The notes under the pieces are model-generated. The model ran no database searches. It was not told the origin of the DNA and saw nothing but the letters and a program-made list of their open reading frames with translations. Below are positions 19,737 to 27,632 of a stretch of DNA of 49,317 bases, piece after piece. The stretch is from Bacteroidales bacterium (GTDB taxonomy: Bacteria; Bacteroidota; Bacteroidia; Bacteroidales; Muribaculaceae), in contig SFNM01000002.1 of assembly GCA_004552725.1 (NCBI GenBank), forward strand, positions 1 to 49,317. Direction: 5' to 3'. The first letter of the stretch is position 1, and the number at the start of each line of letters is the position of its first letter. Both the position numbers and the translations under genes were made by a program.

Positions 19737-19798
19737 AACCCAATTAGACCCTTCACTGCAAAATTTGGTTTCCCACACCAATTTTCCGACAAAAAAAT

Positions 19799-19829
19799 TT
19801 TGAAGTTTAGAAATGTTGTTATAAATTTG
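19799..19829 (+). promoter_or_regulatory. Promoter of the cysK-cysE operon
   Basis: TTTG (19799-19802), a 19-base spacer and TAAATTTG (19822-19829). The predicted transcript start near 19836 gives a leader of about 200 bases before cysK, unusually long for this window, and places the start codon of the leader peptide about 20 bases in. Confidence 0.75.
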
Positions 19830-19854
19830 CGGTCGAATTCAATTCAAGCATCAA

Positions 19855-19938
19855 ATGAATTACTTGTTCACATCATCCGTAGCATGTTGTTGCTGTTGTT
19901 CCGAATCAATGTATTGGCTCGGACCGACGGTTGTGTGA
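19855..19938 (+). CDS. Cysteine-rich leader peptide of the cysK-cysE operon
   Basis: A 27-codon open frame, too short for normal gene calling, begins MNYLFTSSVA, then has five consecutive Cys codons (TGT TGT TGC TGT TGT, 19885-19899), and ends at TGA 19936-19938. It lies between a good promoter and an intrinsic terminator, directly upstream of the two cysteine biosynthesis genes. This is the arrangement of classic amino-acid attenuation leaders such as those of his, trp and leu operons. Expected logic (inference): when charged Cys-tRNA is scarce the ribosome stalls at the Cys run and the downstream terminator is not formed. Translation has not been shown. Confidence 0.82.
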   Translation: MNYLFTSSVACCCCCSESMYWLGPTVV

Positions 19939-19946
19939 TGATGTGA
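19868..19946 (+). promoter_or_regulatory. Leader RNA stem overlapping the Cys-run peptide
   Basis: TCACATCATC (19868-19877) is the perfect complement of GATGATGTGA (19937-19946), so the leader can close a 10-bp stem around the Cys codons, with the peptide stop codon inside the 3' strand. Within it TATTGGC (19912-19918) can alternatively pair with GCCAATA (19986-19992), part of the terminator 5' arm, giving a plausible antiterminator. A ribosome stalled on the Cys codons would mask the 5' strand of the outer stem. The choice of pairings is inference. Confidence 0.6.
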
Positions 19947-19977
19947 TTATAATTCCATATTATCGTTAACAAACCTG

Positions 19978-20017
19978 ATCGCCTTGCCAATATTTGGTAA
20001 AGCGATTTTTTTATTTT
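19978..20017 (+). terminator. Attenuator terminator upstream of cysK
   Basis: ATCGC-c-TTGCCAA (19978-19990) pairs with TTGGTAA-a-GCGAT (19994-20006) around a 3-base loop with one mismatch, followed by TTTTTT and a further T-rich stretch. It ends 20 bases before the cysK start codon and lies downstream of the operon promoter, so it can only act as an attenuator for cysK-cysE. Confidence 0.85.
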
Positions 20018-20036
20018 CCAATCAAAACAATATATA

Positions 20037-20954
20037 ATGATTTACTCATCAATTACCGAACTTATCGGCCGCACTCCATTGGTGGAGATTGCCGGCTTCG
20101 AAGGCCAATTGGCACGTATCGCAGTCAAAGTGGAAGCATTCAATCCCGGCGGAAGCGTCAAAGACCGCATCGCCTTGGCTATGATTGAAGACGCCGAGGC
20201 TCGCGGCATCCTCCGCCCGGGCGCCACCATCATCGAGCCTACCAGCGGAAACACCGGCGTGGGCCTCGCATGGGTAGGTGTGGCCAAAGGCTATAACACC
20301 ATCCTCACCATGCCCGACACAATGAGTGTGGAACGCCGCAATCTGCTCAAAGCATACGGTGCAAAACTCGAACTCACACCCGGCGCCGACGGGATGAAGG
20401 GTGCCATCGCCAGGGCTGAAGAATTGCGACAATCCATTCCCGGAGCCGTAATCCTAGGCCAGTTCGTCAACCCGGCCAACCCTGCGATACATGAGCGCAC
20501 CACCGGGCAAGAAATCTGGTCCGACACCGATGGAAAGGTCGACATCTTCGTGGCCGGAGTGGGCACCGGCGGCTCTGTCAGCGGCACCGGCTTGGCTCTC
20601 AAGCAGCACAATCCTGCAGTGAAAGTGGTGGCAGTAGAACCGGCCTCATCGGCAGTGCTAAGCACCGGCGTAGCAGGCAAGCACCGTATTCAAGGCATCG
20701 GCGCCGGCTTTGTGCCACAGACCTACAATGCCGCAGTAGTTGATGAAGTCATGACTATCACTGACGAACAGTCATTCGCCGGCGCCAAATCATTGGCACG
20801 CAAATTCGGCATGCTCGTGGGCATATCCTCCGGCGCCGCGTTCTCCGCTGCACTGCAATTGGCTCGTCGCCTAAAGAACACCGGAAAGTTGATTGTGACT
20901 CTTCTGCCCGACACCGGCGAACGATACCTCTCCACATCTTTATTCGAAGATTAA
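20037..20954 (+). CDS. cysK: Cysteine synthase A (O-acetylserine sulfhydrylase)
   Basis: 305 residues, normal for CysK. The PLP Lys is Lys42 in NPGGSVKDRIA, the substrate loop is TSGNTG (69-74), and the phosphate-binding GVGTGGSVSGTG lies near 175-187. It makes L-cysteine from O-acetylserine and sulfide. The next gene, cysE, starts one base after its stop codon and supplies O-acetylserine; the two proteins commonly form the cysteine synthase complex. Expression is probably set by the upstream Cys-codon leader and attenuator. Confidence 0.96.
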   Translation: MIYSSITELIGRTPLVEIAGFEGQLARIAVKVEAFNPGGSVKDRIALAMIEDAEARGILRPGATIIEPTSGNTGVGLAWVGVAKGYNTILTMPDTMSVERRNLLKAYGAKLELTPGADGMKGAIARAEELRQSIPGAVILGQFVNPANPAIHERTTGQEIWSDTDGKVDIFVAGVGTGGSVSGTGLALKQHNPAVKVVAVEPASSAVLSTGVAGKHRIQGIGAGFVPQTYNAAVVDEVMTITDEQSFAGAKSLARKFGMLVGISSGAAFSAALQLARRLKNTGKLIVTLLPDTGERYLSTSLFED

Positions 20955-20955
20955 T

Positions 20956-21714
20956 ATGCGTGCGCCTTCGATACATCAATTGAAACGGCTGATGGAATTG
21001 GTGCGCTATGTAATCTTCCCCGACTATAGCGATGTTCCGGCATGGACCAACGGGCCTCAAGCCATCCACGAAATCTTGATAGAGCAACTTGCCACTATCG
21101 ATGGCATCGCCGACCCTAAAGCCATTGCCGACGACTTCGTAGATGCATTGCCCGAGATTTCGCGTCTGCTACATACCGATGCGCACGCAGTGATGCACAA
21201 CGACCCGGCCGTAAAGTCCATGCAAGAAGTTATCTTGTGCTATCCTGTGGTGAAGGTGATGATTCACTATCGTGCTGCCCATCAACTATATTTGCAAGGT
21301 GTGCCCATCATTCCGCGCATCATCACTGAAATAGCACATTCGGTCACAGGCATCGACATCCATCCTGCGGCTCAAATCGGTGAGTACTTCAGCATTGACC
21401 ACGGCACCGGAGTAGTAATTGGAGCCACCAGCGTGATAGGCCACCATGTGATGCTATACCAAGGTGTGACCCTCGGAGCCAAAAACTTCACCTACGACAG
21501 CAATGGCGTGCCAATGGACTTGCCTCGCCATCCCATTCTCGAAGACTATGTGACGGTGTACTCCAACACCTCCATCTTGGGGCGAGTGCGTATCGGCCAC
21601 CACACCATCGTGGGTGGTAACGTGTGGCTTACCCACGATGTCCCCGCCCACTCGCGCGTGCTCCAAAGCAGGGCCATTGAGGAGCCTTTCTTCCTCGATG
21701 GCGCCGGTATCTGA
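20956..21714 (+). CDS. cysE: Serine O-acetyltransferase
   Basis: 252 residues. The N-terminal half is helical. The C-terminal half is a left-handed beta-helix with hexapeptide repeats (GIDIHPAAQIGEYFSIDHGTG, then VIGATSVIGHHVMLYQGVTLGA), the classic CysE/EpsC signature including the catalytic His in SIDHGTGVVIG. It acetylates L-serine, the committed step of cysteine synthesis. It is coupled to cysK and shares the leader regulation. A hairpin terminator follows at 21738-21799. Confidence 0.93.
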   Translation: MRAPSIHQLKRLMELVRYVIFPDYSDVPAWTNGPQAIHEILIEQLATIDGIADPKAIADDFVDALPEISRLLHTDAHAVMHNDPAVKSMQEVILCYPVVKVMIHYRAAHQLYLQGVPIIPRIITEIAHSVTGIDIHPAAQIGEYFSIDHGTGVVIGATSVIGHHVMLYQGVTLGAKNFTYDSNGVPMDLPRHPILEDYVTVYSNTSILGRVRIGHHTIVGGNVWLTHDVPAHSRVLQSRAIEEPFFLDGAGI

Positions 21715-21737
21715 ACCGCTGCCCATACTGGGGCAAC

Positions 21738-21799
21738 GTAGACATAAAAGCGTATTGCTATTAACGAAATAAAAATTACGCTTTTATGTCTACTTTTTT
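21738..21799 (+). terminator. Long inverted repeat / terminator after cysE
   Basis: A perfect 17-bp inverted repeat (GTAGACATAAAAGCGTA 21738-21754; complement at 21777-21793) has a 22-base AT-rich loop and is followed by TTTTTT. Outer bases (ggggcaac upstream, gttttgacccc downstream) extend the pairing imperfectly. Confidence 0.65.
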
Positions 21800-21873
21800 A
21801 CGTTTTGACCCCAATGCACTTAATGTAAATGTCGATGCCGGCGAAGATTTGTAAGCAATTTTTGCGTGAAAAG

Positions 21874-21905
21874 TTTGGCGGTTTTTCATATATTTGCTAA
21901 TTTTG
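21874..21905 (+). promoter_or_regulatory. Promoter of the lipid kinase-tilS-glycosidase-porin unit
   Basis: TTTG 21874-21877, a 20-base spacer, TAATTTTG 21898-21905. This would start transcription almost at the ATG (21913). A second -7 match, TATATTTG at 21889-21896, would give a leader of about 10 bases but lacks a well-spaced -33 element. Confidence 0.6.
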
Positions 21906-21912
21906 CATTACT

Positions 21913-22890
21913 ATGCTAAATAATCGTCATCTCACTTTAGTAATCAATCCGATAGCAGGCACTCTCACCAAAGACGGCGTGTCGGAATGGGTTCCGCGCA
22001 AGTTGGAGGCCATGGGCTACTCTGTGGAGACACGACTCACCGCCGGCCCCGGCGATGCCACTCGCATCGCTGCTGAAGCCGCAGCCCGCGGCGACTACGG
22101 CGTGTTGGCTTGTGGCGGTGATGGCACCATCAACGAAGTGGCACGCGCTCTCATCGGCACTCATACCGCTCTTGGCATCCTTCCTGCCGGCAGCGGCAAC
22201 GGCCTCGCTCGTCACATCGGTATACCCATCGATGTGGAGCGCTCGTTAGCGGTGATTGAGGCCGACAACGTGGCCGCATGTGACTATGGCACCGTCAACG
22301 GACATCCTTTCTTCTGCACCTTCGGCGTAGGCTTCGATGCTGCCGTGTCGCGCCGTTTTGCACAAAAAGGACGGCGCGGTTTTACCACATACATTCAAAG
22401 CGCCATCGACGAATTTATCAAATATCGCAGCGACACATACCAAATTATTTGCAACGACCAAGTAATCACCGACCGCGCTTTTATGGTAGCCGTTTGCAAT
22501 GCGTCGCAATACGGCAACAACGCTTTCGTGGCGCCGGCCGCTTCAATCCGCGACGGCATGCTCGACGTGACTATCGTCCACGACAGCAACGTTTTCTCCC
22601 ACATGATAAGTGGCATCGAGTTGTTCGCCGGTTCGTTAGGATACAGTTCATCGGTGAAAATCATACGCACACCCCGACTCACCATCAAACGGTCGCAAGC
22701 CGGCCCGGCCCACCTCGACGGCGAGTCGGTGGATATGCCTGCCGAACTCCACATCAACTGTGAGCACAAGCAATTGCGTATCTTCATCACCCGCGGCAAG
22801 CCTCGTTTCCGACCCGTGTTGACTCCGATGGCCATGACGTTCAACGACTGGGCCATTGCCCTCCAACGGCCTTTCCGCAAAAATAAATAA
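21913..22890 (+). CDS. Diacylglycerol kinase-family (YegS-like) lipid kinase
   Basis: 325 residues. The catalytic-domain hallmarks are INPIAGTLTKDG (11-22), the nucleotide-binding CGGDGTINE (67-75) and LPAGSGNGLARHIGIP (90-105). The C-terminal beta domain ends with DGESVD and conserved TPMAM. The family phosphorylates diacylglycerol, ceramide-like or other lipids; the substrate cannot be told from sequence, and sphingolipid bases are possible in Bacteroidales. It is the first gene of a tight four-gene unit, 15 bases before tilS. Confidence 0.88.
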   Translation: MLNNRHLTLVINPIAGTLTKDGVSEWVPRKLEAMGYSVETRLTAGPGDATRIAAEAAARGDYGVLACGGDGTINEVARALIGTHTALGILPAGSGNGLARHIGIPIDVERSLAVIEADNVAACDYGTVNGHPFFCTFGVGFDAAVSRRFAQKGRRGFTTYIQSAIDEFIKYRSDTYQIICNDQVITDRAFMVAVCNASQYGNNAFVAPAASIRDGMLDVTIVHDSNVFSHMISGIELFAGSLGYSSSVKIIRTPRLTIKRSQAGPAHLDGESVDMPAELHINCEHKQLRIFITRGKPRFRPVLTPMAMTFNDWAIALQRPFRKNK

Positions 22891-22905
22891 CGCATATATA
22901 TTATT

Positions 22906-24243
22906 GTGAGCAACCTTCTGCAAATAGTCGCCCGTACCATCTGCTCGCATCGGCTGCTCCCCGAGGCAGGGGCGGTGATTGTGGCTCTCAGTGGTGGAGC
23001 CGACTCCGTGGCTTTGTTGGCCGCTTTAATTCAGTTGGGCTACCAATGCACCGCTGCTCACTGCAATTTCCACTTACGCGGCGATGAAAGCGACCGCGAC
23101 CAAGCCGCTGCCGCTGCCGCTGCCAAACGCCTTGGATGCTCGTGTCGTGTAGAACATTTCAATGTGGCTCAACGATGCCAAGCCACAGGCGAGTCGGTAG
23201 AAATGGCCTGCCGCTCGCTTCGCTACCAATGGTTTGAGCAACTAAGCGCCGAGTACAACGCTGCGGTGGCAGTAGCACATCACCGCCAAGACCGCGTGGA
23301 AACCCTCTTGCTAAACCTCATTCGCGGCACCGGCATCGCCGGGTTGGTGTCGATGCCTTACAGCCGCGACTTCATCATTCGCCCGCTCCTCGACTGCTCC
23401 CGCTCGCAAATCGAAGATTTCTGCAGCCAACAACAGTTGGAATGGGTAGTCGACAGTTCCAACAACTCCACTATCTATCAGCGCAACAAACTGCGGCTCA
23501 ACATTTTGCCTCAACTCGAAGACGATTTCCCGGGTGCGACCGAGGCCATCGCTCGCTCAATCACTTATCTAAGCGAAGATGCCGCGTTTTTTGCTCGCTC
23601 CGTAGAGCGCCGAATGGAATTGTACTCCTCTCCGCAAGGCATCAATCTAAAACAGTTGGCCGCCGACCCCGACGCTAAGTTGCTTCTTTTCACCATCTTA
23701 CAACCCGAAGGCTTCTCTCGAAGCCAAATCGACGATATTTTCACCGCCGCAACCGCCTTTGGCGGAAAATTCATCTCCCGCAGCGGAATTACTCGCTTTG
23801 TCGACCACGGCTGGCTCCGCCAACCTCTATCGGCAGTCGATACCACACAAGAATTCCCACTTCATCGGCTTGAGTCGACGCAAACACCTCTCCAAATGCA
23901 AGTTACACGCCATTTGCCCGAAGAGTTTGTCCGCCCCGGCCGCGATGCGTCCATCCTGCTGGTCGACGGCGAAAGTGCCGACCGATGCCGATGGCTATGG
24001 CGCCATCCGCGCATCGGCGACCGCATCCAACCATTCGGAATGAACGGCTCCCGCCTGCTGAGCGACATCTTTGCTCAAGCCAAATATAGCGAAGCGCAAA
24101 AGCGCTCTGCATGGGTGCTAACCGCCAACGACACCATTGTGTGGCTCCCCGGTTTGCGCACTTCAGCCGCAATGCCCGTCACAGCCCAATCTCGATACTT
24201 TTACCAACTGAAAATAACCAACCTAAATTCAATATCACAATGA
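22906..24243 (+). CDS. tilS: tRNA(Ile)-lysidine synthetase
   Basis: 445 residues starting at GTG. The N-type ATP pyrophosphatase P-loop SGGADS is at 29-34, and the family segment YNAAVAVAHHRQDRVETLLLNLIRGTGIAGL follows around 105-135 (shown here in full only to locate it by its core, HHRQDRVETLLLNLIRG). The C-terminal TilS domain (HPRIGDRIQPFGMNGSR, near 365) is present. It converts C34 of tRNA-Ile(CAU) to lysidine, an essential function. Its stop overlaps the start of the glycosidase gene (ATGA). Confidence 0.95.
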   Translation: MSNLLQIVARTICSHRLLPEAGAVIVALSGGADSVALLAALIQLGYQCTAAHCNFHLRGDESDRDQAAAAAAAKRLGCSCRVEHFNVAQRCQATGESVEMACRSLRYQWFEQLSAEYNAAVAVAHHRQDRVETLLLNLIRGTGIAGLVSMPYSRDFIIRPLLDCSRSQIEDFCSQQQLEWVVDSSNNSTIYQRNKLRLNILPQLEDDFPGATEAIARSITYLSEDAAFFARSVERRMELYSSPQGINLKQLAADPDAKLLLFTILQPEGFSRSQIDDIFTAATAFGGKFISRSGITRFVDHGWLRQPLSAVDTTQEFPLHRLESTQTPLQMQVTRHLPEEFVRPGRDASILLVDGESADRCRWLWRHPRIGDRIQPFGMNGSRLLSDIFAQAKYSEAQKRSAWVLTANDTIVWLPGLRTSAAMPVTAQSRYFYQLKITNLNSISQ

Positions 24244-26507
24244 ATAAACACCTGATATCCATCCTCACTATGGCCGCAGCGGCCTTGTCAGCCTCCGCTG
24301 CCGACATCGTGGCCACCGATGCCTACGTTTGGCGTGGCGACTCCATTATCCAAGGCGTCTACACTGCATATTCGCCCGATGGCCGCAGCCTCATCTCCGA
24401 CTACTCCGCTCAGCCGGGTTTCTTCATGCCTATCGAAAAGACATGGACCCTCACTCGCGACATATCCGCATATCCGCAACTCTCAACCCCCAACAAACTC
24501 CACACCGCCATCTACAACCTCGGACTCGAAGAAATGATCAACGCCGTGGAGCCTGACACTACCCTGCGCACCGGTCGAGAATGGCCCGGCGTGTGGACTC
24601 GCGATGTCAGTTACTCAATTCTCCTGTCGATGGCTTATATGCAACCCGAAGCCACCCGTTGCTCGCTCATGCGCAAAGTCGACCGCCTTGGGCGCATCAT
24701 CCAAGACACCGGCAGTGGTGGCGCTTGGCCCGTGAGTTCCGACCGCATGATTTGGGCACTCGCCGCCTTCGAACTCTACAAGGTGGAAGGCGACCGCGCC
24801 TGGCTCGAATACATTTACCCAATCATCAAACGCTCAATGGCCACCGACGACCAAGTGGTCAACATCGACCCATCCGGACTTACTCGCGGCGAAACATCTT
24901 TCATCGACTGGCGCGAACAAAGTTACCCACGCTGGATGCAAACAGCCGACATCTACCAGTCGCACGCGCTGAGCACCAGTGTAATCCATGCTGTCGTTTA
25001 CCGCACTCTCGCTGAAATCGCCGACATACTCGGCCACAGCGACGAAGCCCAGCAATTCATTATCCGCGCCGAAAAATTCTATGCCGACATCAACACCAAC
25101 CTATGGATGGAAGACCTCGGCTACTATGCAATGTACGACTATGGCCGCGAATATCCGGTGCTCAATCCTCGAGCAGAATCACTCGGCTTAAGCCTCGCCA
25201 TCCTCAACGAAGTGGCTAATTATCAGCAAGCACGACGCATCACAGAATCAACCCCCACCACCCCCTTCGGCGTGGGCATCTTCTACCCGCAGATTTCCGA
25301 TATGACGCCCTACCACAACAATGCCCTTTGGCCCTGGGTGGCCTCTTATTGGGCTATGGCTAACGCTAAGGTAGGCAACGAACAAGGCTGCCTCGAGGCC
25401 ATTGGCTCCGTATTCCGCCCGGCTGCCCTCTTCTGCACCAACAAGGAGAACTTCGTGCTCGACAACGGCGACATCGCCACCGAACTCAACTCCTCCAACA
25501 TGCTGTGGTGTCTGGCCGGCAACATCGCCATCACCCACAAAATCCTCTTCGGCATCAACTTCCTGGCCGATGGGCTGGAATTCCGTCCTTTCGTGCCCGC
25601 AAACCTCCGCGACGAACGCACCCTCTCGGGCTTCAAATACCGCAATGCAAGCCTCGACATCACCGTGCGCGGTGCCGGCGCTCACATAGCATCATTCACA
25701 CTCGACGGCAGAGAACACCAACCCATCATTCCCACTAACATCACAGGCCGCCACTCCATCGTCATCACTATGGACGACAAGCCCATCGCACCTATGGCCG
25801 TAAACCACCAACGCAACGTCAAAACACCCGTCACTCCTATCGCTCGCATCGAAAACAACATCCTCACTTGGCGCCCGGTCGAAAACGGCACATCCCCCGA
25901 CTTCTCAACCTACCACTACGAAATCATTCGCAACGGTGAGCGCATCGCTCGCACCAACTCCACCACCTTCGATGCATCTACTCCCGGTGTATACCAAGTG
26001 GTGGCTGTCGTTGCACCCGGTATAGAGTCATTCGCCTCCGAACCGGTCGACAACCTACCATCATACTCCTTCGAATTTCCCGATGAAACTACCCAAATGC
26101 TTTCGCAAGAGGTTAGTTACCAACCTTTTGCTGTCATCTCCGGATACACCGGCAACGGTTTCATAGAAACTGACCACTCCACCAAAGCCATCGACCTCGA
26201 CATCTACGTGCCCGAGGATGGCCGCTACTCCATCGCCCTGATTTACGCCAACGGCAACGGTCCGGTCAACACCGAGAATAAGTGCGTAATTCGCCATATC
26301 GCCGTTGACAAAACACGCGTCGGCACACTCGTGATGCCGCAACGCGGTGTGGGCAACTGGAGCGAATGGGGCAGTTCTTCCGTTGTGACCACCGACCTCA
26401 AAGCCGGCTCTCACCTGCTCCAAATTCTCTTCGACAGCGACTGTGAAAACATGAACATCGACACCAACCACGCTCTCATCGACCGCGTTATCCTCCGCAA
26501 ACTATGA
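24240..26507 (+). CDS. Secreted six-hairpin glycosidase-like protein with CBM-like domain
   Basis: 755 residues from the ATG at 24240, which overlaps the tilS stop by 4 bases and begins the signal peptide MNKHLISILTMAAAALSASA. The core (about 90-480) reads as an (alpha/alpha)6 barrel: REWPGVWTRDVSYSILLSMA, GSGGAWPVSSDRMIWALAA, TSFIDWREQSYPRWM, then PYHNNALWPWVASYWAMA. These resemble the alpha-L-rhamnosidase / MGH1-like glycosidase group, with candidate acids at TRD and DWRE. A small fibronectin-like domain (about 545-625) and a CBM6/35-like beta sandwich (about 640-755) follow. Specificity cannot be assigned. It is followed, again with ATGA overlap, by a porin gene, which suggests an uptake link. 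Confidence 0.75.
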   Translation: MNKHLISILTMAAAALSASAADIVATDAYVWRGDSIIQGVYTAYSPDGRSLISDYSAQPGFFMPIEKTWTLTRDISAYPQLSTPNKLHTAIYNLGLEEMINAVEPDTTLRTGREWPGVWTRDVSYSILLSMAYMQPEATRCSLMRKVDRLGRIIQDTGSGGAWPVSSDRMIWALAAFELYKVEGDRAWLEYIYPIIKRSMATDDQVVNIDPSGLTRGETSFIDWREQSYPRWMQTADIYQSHALSTSVIHAVVYRTLAEIADILGHSDEAQQFIIRAEKFYADINTNLWMEDLGYYAMYDYGREYPVLNPRAESLGLSLAILNEVANYQQARRITESTPTTPFGVGIFYPQISDMTPYHNNALWPWVASYWAMANAKVGNEQGCLEAIGSVFRPAALFCTNKENFVLDNGDIATELNSSNMLWCLAGNIAITHKILFGINFLADGLEFRPFVPANLRDERTLSGFKYRNASLDITVRGAGAHIASFTLDGREHQPIIPTNITGRHSIVITMDDKPIAPMAVNHQRNVKTPVTPIARIENNILTWRPVENGTSPDFSTYHYEIIRNGERIARTNSTTFDASTPGVYQVVAVVAPGIESFASEPVDNLPSYSFEFPDETTQMLSQEVSYQPFAVISGYTGNGFIETDHSTKAIDLDIYVPEDGRYSIALIYANGNGPVNTENKCVIRHIAVDKTRVGTLVMPQRGVGNWSEWGSSSVVTTDLKAGSHLLQILFDSDCENMNIDTNHALIDRVILRKL

Positions 26508-27517
26508 CACTCCGCCATATCCTATGTGTAGCCGCCATCCTTGGCGGCTACACAGCCGGAGCCCAACTGCGTCCAACGGCTCACGTCGACGTCGAAACAC
26601 GATTAGGCTATTACAACTACTCCATCGACGGCGATGCACTCCACGACCGTAATGGCTTCAAATGCGACTATCTCAACGTGGCACTCTCCGGCGACATCAT
26701 TCCGCAAGTATCATACTTCTGGCGCCAACGCATCAACAAGCACATCCCTTCCGACGACGTCCTCGCCGCTACCGATATGCTCTACGCCGAATATCGGCCC
26801 TCCGACCAATGGCAATTCACCGCCGGCAAACAAGCCCTCGCCGTCGGCACTTACGAATACAACCGCGCACCCATCGACATTTACACCGCTTCCGAATTCT
26901 GGGGGTCGCTCCCTTGCTATCAATTCGCCGTGCAAGCCACTTACAAAGTCAACCACGGCAATGATGCTTTCACCTTCCAATTCTCCGAAAGCCCGTTCCG
27001 CACCCCGGAGTACAACGACATCTACGCATACCACCTTATGTGGGTCGGTCACCACGGGCCCCTTTCAACCCTCTACTCCGTCAACCTCATCGAATGGCGC
27101 CCCTCGCATTATATCTCTTATCTTGCCCTCGGACACAGTTTCTCACTCGGTCGTGCCACCTTCGAACTCGACCTCATCAACCGCGCCGCCGCTCACCAAA
27201 CATTCCTTTTCCGCAATTGCACCATCTCGGCCGACTGCTCTCTCGTATGCCATAAACGCCTCAACGCGTTCGCTAAATTTACCTACGACGTCAACCGCAC
27301 CAACACCCCGGCCGACCTTACCGTACTTCCCGGCACCGAAATCACCACTTGGGGCGCCGGTGTGGAATACTTTCCGTTCGACGCTGCCGGGCATAACCTT
27401 CGCCTCAACGCTTGCATCAACTATGCCCACGGACACAACGCCGACCCATCAGCCGACTTCCTCTCAAATCTTCTACGCATCAATATCGGACTCACTTACA
27501 AACTAAAATTGTTATAA
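26504..27517 (+). CDS. Outer-membrane porin, phosphate-selective O/P-like
   Basis: 337 residues with the signal peptide MTLRHILCVAAILGGYTAGA, then alternating hydrophobic/polar strands with many aromatics (for example QFTAGKQALAVGTYEYNRAP and LRINIGLTYKLKLL at the C-terminus). The AGKQ...EYNRAPIDIY region resembles the OprO/OprP-type porins common in Bacteroidetes. Substrate unknown. It overlaps the glycosidase by 4 bases and ends the operon. A small AT-rich inverted repeat with a T run (27506-27535) may terminate it. Confidence 0.7.
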   Translation: MTLRHILCVAAILGGYTAGAQLRPTAHVDVETRLGYYNYSIDGDALHDRNGFKCDYLNVALSGDIIPQVSYFWRQRINKHIPSDDVLAATDMLYAEYRPSDQWQFTAGKQALAVGTYEYNRAPIDIYTASEFWGSLPCYQFAVQATYKVNHGNDAFTFQFSESPFRTPEYNDIYAYHLMWVGHHGPLSTLYSVNLIEWRPSHYISYLALGHSFSLGRATFELDLINRAAAHQTFLFRNCTISADCSLVCHKRLNAFAKFTYDVNRTNTPADLTVLPGTEITTWGAGVEYFPFDAAGHNLRLNACINYAHGHNADPSADFLSNLLRINIGLTYKLKLL

Positions 27518-27551
27518 TTTTATTTTTTTTGCTTTTTCTTCACCCTTACTA

Positions 27552-27582
27552 TTGCTTATTTAGAAAACAATAAGTAACTTTG
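27552..27582 (+). promoter_or_regulatory. Promoter for the first paralogous secreted protein
   Basis: TTG at 27552-27554, a 20-base spacer, TAACTTTG at 27575-27582. About 50 bases before the start at 27633. Confidence 0.75.
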
Positions 27583-27632
27583 CGCCCATCATTCTTATAA
27601 CAACTCTATTACTAACAACTTAAAACCAACGT

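Noticed and set aside
24111..24239. Upstream extension of the glycosidase frame
   Set aside because: It lies inside tilS and lacks a signal peptide; the ATG at 24240 gives a good signal peptide and an ATGA overlap.
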